From: Prosapia bicincta
Lineage: Eukaryota; Arthropoda; Insecta; Hemiptera; Cercopidae
NCBI GenBank assembly: GCA_036971475.1
Contig: JBAIZL010000001.1
Span: 93,373,483 to 93,437,482 of the forward strand
Length of the DNA: 64,000 bases
Direction of reading: 5' to 3'
Shown here one piece after another: positions 58,740 to 64,000 of this stretch. The notes beneath the pieces are model-generated. The model had not been told where the DNA came from. It ran no database searches and worked only from the letters and a program-made list of their open reading frames with translations. A program made the translations under genes and the position numbers. Numbering within the stretch: position 1 is the stretch's first letter; the number at the start of each line of letters is the position of its first letter.

Positions 58740-59589
58740 ATATCTCTCGTTCTACCGTCGTAAAAAATCAAAAACGGTAATACTACTATAGGCATGTGTA
58801 AATACCTTTTATCAATATGCGTTCTGTATGTTTTAGATATATTAAATTATATATAAAGTTAAGCAAAGTATTATTCAATTATAGTTTAATCAGTGGATAC
58901 AAGATGATTATAACAAGCAACTTTAAATACAAAGCTTTACATAAAAAGAAACTGTATTAAATAATCAATGAATATGACTGGTCAAATAGAAAGATTGTTC
59001 CTCATTTTACCATCTCGTAAAATAAACTATAAACGTGAAATAACTTTAAAATGTCAATAAAATATAAATACGGTCATAAGCTTGTTGTAATATTTTTCAA
59101 GTATATATCTAGCCAGACATTGTATATACATACGTTTATAAAGTAAGCAGGATAATTCTATATCTTTTAGTCTATCGTGGACATGTAGGATATGTACATC
59201 TTTCTCTAGGTGTCTAGTATAATTCGTTAATAGTGATCATTTAAAAATTGCGTTACAATATACATAACTACTTCCAAATTATTAAGGAGCCAGTTTGTGT
59301 AGGTGTCAATCTTAATTATAATCTAAGAGGTCGTGCTACTAAAAAACGGTTACTCCATTCCCTCGTAGTACATTGATGTTTGCCTTCTTTGGATAATTTG
59401 TTTTTTTTTGTAATTGTGTTGGCGTTATGTTAATTAGAGATATTGTGGAGTACTCGTAAAATACTGGTAAATTGTTTTAGTTATGAGGAATTTGGTATTG
59501 AGTCAAATTATTTATAATTCTTTTGTATTCAGGCTTATGTAAAGGATTTGTATTTCTAAATCTGTTACCGTTATGTTTTGTAAATGTGA
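58740..59589. other. Spacer upstream of the candidate plus-strand exon
   Basis: No TATA box or CpG-rich stretch stands out. 58877-58930 resembles the outer part of PLE family C repeats (GTTTAATCAGTG). Confidence 0.35.
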
Positions 59590-59662
59590 TACAAAAACTC
59601 TTATTTGTCTAAACTCTGTATTCACGGATTGTTGTCCATAGCTGTGTTACAAGTAATAAACG

Positions 59663-59720
59663 ATGGTATCTACAATGGAAGATGGTTATGAAGTAGTTTG
59701 CGCATCAGAATTTATTAAAG
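59663..59720 (+). CDS. Candidate first coding exon of an unidentified plus-strand gene
   Basis: The ATG sits in a good start context (acgATGG) and opens 19 codons, MVSTMEDGYEVVCASEFIK, before a strong donor gtaaat. The preceding bases (59590-59662) contain stops in frame and look like a 5' leader. A second Met at codon 5 also fits. I do not recognise the protein from this peptide and could not find a convincing second exon before 64000, where foldback elements dominate. It may be the start of a gene running out of the window. Confidence 0.4.
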
Positions 59721-60132
59721 GTAAATAGTTTCTAGACTAAATATACTGAAGATTGGTACCACTATAACTATTTTGGATATTTTGAATTATTTTATATCAG
59801 GATCTGTGACTAGTCATACTATAAGACCACAACAAAACGTTTTCAAAATTTGTAAACAAATATTGTATGTCTCATGATAAAAAGTAAACCCTGCACTCTA
59901 AAACCAATTGCAATTATTTCTAAAACTTTTAAAAAATCTGACATTTATGTCGCGCTTTATGAAGTAAATGTAATTACATTTTTAGTACTGTGGATGGTCC
60001 TCATACACATGAGGAAGTTAATATAATTTTACACTAATACCATAAATTAAAATAGGTTGAAAAAATGACAGAAAACCACACTTTACAAACTTGTATTAAT
60101 TTGAATACTTAAGGTTTCTATTTTATTTTGTC
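59721..60132. other. Presumed first intron of the plus-strand gene, nothing recognised
   Basis: AT-rich, begins at the gtaaat donor and runs to the foldback element. Confidence 0.4.
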
Positions 60133-60559
60133 GGTAAAAATATTGACATAATGAGTGTGTTAAAAATTTATTTTGTTATTATATTACTCGTTTTAATGTG
60201 TAGACCACGAATATCAACTTTTTTTCAGCGGAAAGTACGGAAAGTTACTTTTTTCACATTTTAAATGTTAAGTTGTAATGGCATGTATAGCGTAAACAAG
60301 TCTTATTGATATTGTTAACAATTTTTTTTTTTTTAAATTTCTCATTTCAATGTGTAGAACACTAATATAAACTTTTTTCCATGAAAAATACAAAAAGTTA
60401 ATTTTACTCTACATTTTTAATGTTAGTCTGTAATAGCATGTATAGTGTGAACCGACCGCACAGTAGACTGCACTACGTCAAAGTCAGTTTATTTTAATAC
60501 TAAACTTAAAATCTAAAAATTTAACTTTTGGTTATAATTTTATACAACATGACTATATA

Positions 60560-60910
60560 CCTACATTAAAATATACCTATGAAGTATCCAGTCAGGATAG
60601 ATTTGGTTATGTTATTCAAGTTTACTATCCACCTATATTGAAATATACCTATGAAGTATTCAGTCAGAATAGATTTGGTTATAGTTTTATACAACATTAC
60701 TATATACCTACATTAATATAAACCTATAAAGTGTCAAGTCAGGATAGATTTGGTTATAATTTTATTCAATATTATTATCTACCTATATTAAAGTATACCT
60801 ACGAAGTATCCAGTCAGGATAGATTTGGTATTTATTTTATACAACATTAATATCTACCTATATTAAAATATACCTATGAAGTATCCAGTCAGGATAGATT
60901 TGGTTGTAAT
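60560..60910. repeat. Tandem array of 72-75 bp units, direct
   Basis: The word AGTCAGGATAGATTTGGTT or a close variant recurs at 60595, 60667, 60742, 60817 and 60892, spacing 72, 75, 75, 75. Confidence 0.88.
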
Positions 60911-60944
60911 GTTCTTCATCTGCAATATGTCTAAATATTTACCA

Positions 60945-61150
60945 AAATTACAACTAAATCTATCCTGACTGGATACTTCATAGGTATATTTTAATATAGG
61001 TAGATAATAATGTTGAATAAAATTTATCACCAAATCTATCCTGACTGGATACTTCGTAGGTATACTTTAATACAGGTAGATAGTAATGTTAAATAAAATT
61101 ATCACCAAATCTATCTGACTAGATATTTCGCAGGTATATTTTGATATAGG
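60945..61150. repeat. Same 75 bp units, inverted
   Basis: CAAATCTATCCTGACTGGAT-type words at about 60955, 61031 and 61107, spacing about 75. Confidence 0.85.
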
Positions 61151-61438
61151 TATATAGTAATGTTTTATAAAATTTCAAATCTAAACATAGTGCAGTGCGC
61201 TGTAGCTACTGCGTGCCCGGTTCACGCTATAGGCTTACATGCCTTTACAACTTAACATTTACAATGTGAAAAAAGTAACTTTCCGTACTTTCCCCGAGAA
61301 AAAAAAGTTGATATTCGTATTCTACACATTAAAACGAGTAATATAAAAAAAACATTTTAACACCAATGTCATTACGTCAATATTTTTACCATTTTTTCAA
61401 TATAAAGCTGCACAATGTCTTCAGTTGTAATTTTATTA

Positions 61439-62210
61439 ATTGTGAGTTTTTGAGGCCACCTGAGATACATATTGAAAATTGTTCAAAACCACAAAATAGG
61501 ACATTATGCACAAGAATTTAAAAAAAATTCTCAGAAAGAAATTTTTTTATCAATTTTAATTTGGGTAAAAAATTTAGTACGGAGCATTCAGTTGTGCATC
61601 GGCCACAGAGTGATACAGTGGCGTCATGCATACCTTGCGTGTGTAGATATTTGAGAAACAACGTTTTGGCTTAATTGTTATGGTTTTAGCATACATGTAT
61701 TTGAATATACAGTACTTTTAAAGTCTCCAGTTAGGATAGATTTGGTTTTAAATTTATACATCACTAATATATACCTATATTAAAATATACATAAAAAGTT
61801 TCCAGTCAGGATAGATTTGGTTGTAATTTTATACATGACCTAAATAATTAAATTTATAAAGTTAGAACCAAATCTATCCTGACTGGATACTCCATACGTA
61901 TATTTCAATATAGATATATAAAATTAACCTTTCCTGGCAATAACAAATAATAATTATCAATATAGCTTCAGGACATGTTTTTGATTCATAAAGTTTAGAT
62001 TGCTAAAACACCAACTATAGTTGTGACGTCACTGTATCACTCTGCGGCCGATGCACAGCTTTATGCAACGTACTGAATTTTTCACCCACGTTTAAATAGA
62101 TAAAAATAACTTTTCAAGTAAAATAAAAAAAATTCTTGTGCATTACGTCCTATTTTGTTGGTTGAACAATTTTCAATTTATATCTCAGGTGGCCGCTAAA
62201 ACTCACAATC
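61439..62210. mobile_element. Foldback element type 1, second copy
   Basis: Outer ends TGTGAGTTTT and GGCCACCTGAGATA with complements at 62190-62210. The inner part has one unit of the AGGATAGATTTGGTT repeat in each arm (61734 and 61808, inverted at 61868). Confidence 0.75.
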
Positions 62211-62289
62211 ACCGTAATTTTGTACACTGTTTCACAAAACACTAAAAATAGAAGTCAAAAGTATCTTCACTTATAACACAAAATTGATC

Positions 62290-62500
62290 ACTAAAAACAC
62301 TTGTGAATATTTTACAACTTACCTATAGTAGCACTTACTTATATTTGTTTTGAGGACGGCCATTTTGGGGGATGTATCCCATTGTCAACTCACAAATATA
62401 ATTAAGTGCTGCTATAGGGAAGTTGTAAAATAATAACAAGTGTTTTTAGTGACCACTAGTAGCTCATGTGAAGATGGAATCAACAAATATAAACAAAATG
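62290..62500. mobile_element. PLE family D solo inverted terminal repeats
   Basis: Left part matches the family D left arm (10470-10540) and the right part matches 11570-11660; almost all coding sequence between them is gone. Confidence 0.65.
62352..62391 (-). ncRNA. Variant hammerhead-like motif, family D, copy 3
   Basis: GAG/CUC stem I, core UUGACAA, spacer U, stem II GGGA/UCCC, stem III GG/CC, GUC triplet. GAAA is mutated to AAAA in this copy. Confidence 0.5.
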
Positions 62501-62940
62501 GATGTTACTCACAATGTCTGAACTAAGCAGCATATATACCTTCTTATACGTATTATGTTATGTTAGAAAATATATGTTGGTAATTTTTCCGTTCTACATA
62601 AGCTAAACTTATCATTTAGCGATTTCGGGTGAAACATTTTAATGACCGAAGCAGAAACTCATAACGAATACAAAAAAAAAATAAAATAAAAACACTTGCT
62701 GTTTTAATAATTACAACTTTGGAAAAAAATTATTCCACCTCCACCCCCTCCATGGTCACTTAAAACATTACAATATCAACAACCTCTCACTTTGGAAGTA
62801 GCAAAATTCCTCAAAAAATATTTACGTTATTATTTTAAATTTTTTTATTGCCACAAGTTTTTATCACATTTTAGTTGGGACTACGTTCTTGGACGCAAAG
62901 TAGCAACAGCGCACTGAACTACGTCTAGACATGAATATGT
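62500..62940. other. Unassigned DNA, nothing recognised
   Basis: No coding or repeat feature supported. Confidence 0.45.
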
Positions 62941-62944
62941 AGTG

Positions 62945-63058
62945 ATAGGATACATTTATTTGCAATTTTATACAACATTATTATATACCTTTATTAAAAT
63001 ATGCCTATGAATCCAGTTAGGATAGATTTGGTTGTAATTTTATACAGCACTAATGTTA
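62945..63058. repeat. Fragment of the 75 bp foldback repeat
   Basis: Two partial units (TTAGGATAGATTTGGTTGTA near 63019) outside any recognisable foldback. Confidence 0.75.
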
Positions 63059-63234
63059 CGTGGCACGCGTTGCTGCACCCAAAATCATAATTTTGTAATT
63101 GAAAATTATCAATTAATTTTCTATTAAGAAAAGCAAATCAAACATCTAAATAATTATATTTCATTTACTGGAATGCTAGAGGATTGACAATGTTTTTCGC
63201 CATTTCGTTAGACGTAAAAACATACAATATCACT

Positions 63235-63395
63235 CTAGTTTGTAACCTCTTGTTTGCTAGATTGTTATTATGTAATAAGACCTTCTGATGATGATGACAT
63301 AATCATTGAAATGTACATAAGGGTTTAATATTCAGTAACTTTTTTTATTTTTGCGGTATTGGGGTTCTTTCCAATATTTTCATTGTTCCATATTT
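63235..63395 (+). mobile_element. PLE family F terminal repeat, copy 3
   Basis: Matches 48985-49170. Best preserved hammerhead of the family. Confidence 0.65.
63279..63325 (+). ncRNA. Hammerhead-like ribozyme, family F, copy 3
   Basis: Stem I GACCUU/AGGGUUU (with G-U pairs), core CUGAUGA at 63285-63291, stem II GAUGAC/AUCAUU (one mismatch), GAAA at 63308-63311, stem III UGU/ACA, AUA triplet. Confidence 0.65.
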
Positions 63396-63399
63396 TTTG

Positions 63400-64000
63400 T
63401 TCACATATTACAGATTACGGACAATTTAAACTTCTTTGAATGATAAATATATAATGTGGTTACTGTATAAATATGAGACAATATCTCCTTGAAAATTTTG
63501 TATCATAAATGAAATAAATTTCTACATCTATAAAATAAGTTTATAGAAAAAATGATTGAATAACCTATGTTTATATTATAATTTGTTATTTTATATGCCA
63601 AAGTGCCCCAACATTATGTAAAACCCTTTATTTGTAACATTCAGTATGTTAAATATGAGTCCAAGTATTCAGCACAGACTTCAAAATTTTGTAGGTAATA
63701 AGCTTATGATAAATTATTTTATCTTTATAGAAAAATTATTTTTTATATTTTAGTAAGTAAAAATTATATATTCAGGCTCTTTTTTTTGAAGTCGACAGTT
63801 GACCAACCTATGTATAATTAAAAAGGAAATATGGTTTTCCATTATTAATTGACTATTATCCATTAGGTTTGTAGTTTACACTTATTTACACTTTAACATA
63901 TGTGAATTTGTAAAAACGTTCTTATACTGTAGTATTATTGATAATTGTTTACTTCAACTACATAAGCGATTTCGTCTTGAGACACCTAAAATTTGTATGT
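63400..64000. other. Unassigned DNA, nothing recognised
   Basis: AT-rich. I looked for a second exon of the 59663 gene and found none I can support. Confidence 0.45.

Larger units (their letters stand above)
60133..61390. mobile_element. Foldback element type 2, 1.26 kb, with mirrored tandem repeats
   Basis: Outer arms match (GGTAAAAATATTGAC, ATTACTCGTTTTAATGTGTA and complements). The left arm contains a second diverged copy of itself (60335-60450). Inner arms are arrays of about 75 bp units, five direct on the left (60560-60910) and three inverted on the right (60950-61140), meeting near 60930. Confidence 0.8.

Overview
The window looks like intronic and intergenic DNA from a large, AT-rich, transposon-filled invertebrate genome. 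I lean towards an arthropod because of the mix of Penelope-like elements (PLEs), pogo/Tigger, piggyBac, hAT and non-LTR elements. A mollusc cannot be excluded from sequence alone. There are no bacterial features; coding DNA is split into short exons separated by kilobases of repeats and TA/TG microsatellites.

Host genes: one gene is well supported. Seven short exons on the minus strand (51566 down to 4675) join in consistent reading phase. They encode the N-terminal cytosolic part, the first membrane helices and the beginning of the actuator domain of a P5B-type ATPase (ATP13A2/ATP13A3-like, endolysosomal polyamine/cation transporter). Its first and last exons lie outside the window or were not found. 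A probable first coding exon of an unidentified plus-strand gene lies at 59663-59720, so the right side may hold a start region for a divergent gene.

Mobile DNA, left to right: PLE fragments and inverted PLE terminal repeats (1-650, 2645-2790, 8560-9590, 10470-11660, 26850-27800, 34385-34575, 37780-41885, 48970-49180, 51752-52837, 62290-62500, 63235-63395); TA-flanked pogo/Tigger elements (723-2517, 22618-25119, 35520-36391, 42870-45408); TTAA-flanked piggyBac-type elements (19905-20587, 20883-22133, 28817-30767); a 4.8 kb long-inverted-repeat element of unknown class (12794-17626); a hAT element (36478-37651); a non-LTR retrotransposon with gag, endonuclease and RT remains (53215-56486); and a cluster of large foldback elements at 56.5-62.2 kb. 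The PLE at 38151-40769 has an uninterrupted 803-residue RT plus GIY-YIG ORF and two apparently identical 153 bp terminal repeats, so it looks recent.

The most interesting signal is RNA-level. The terminal repeats of at least seven different PLE families here each carry one copy of a hammerhead-ribozyme fold: short stem I, 7-nt core, stem II, GAAA, minimal stem III and an NUH cleavage site. Families A, B and F have the canonical CUGAUGA core. Families C, D, E and G instead have a core of the form U-N-G-N-N-A-A, in which C3 and G8 of the classical core are replaced together by U and A. This is what covariation of the known C3-G8 core pair would give. Stems I, II and III are preserved by different sequences in different families, which argues for a structured RNA rather than chance.
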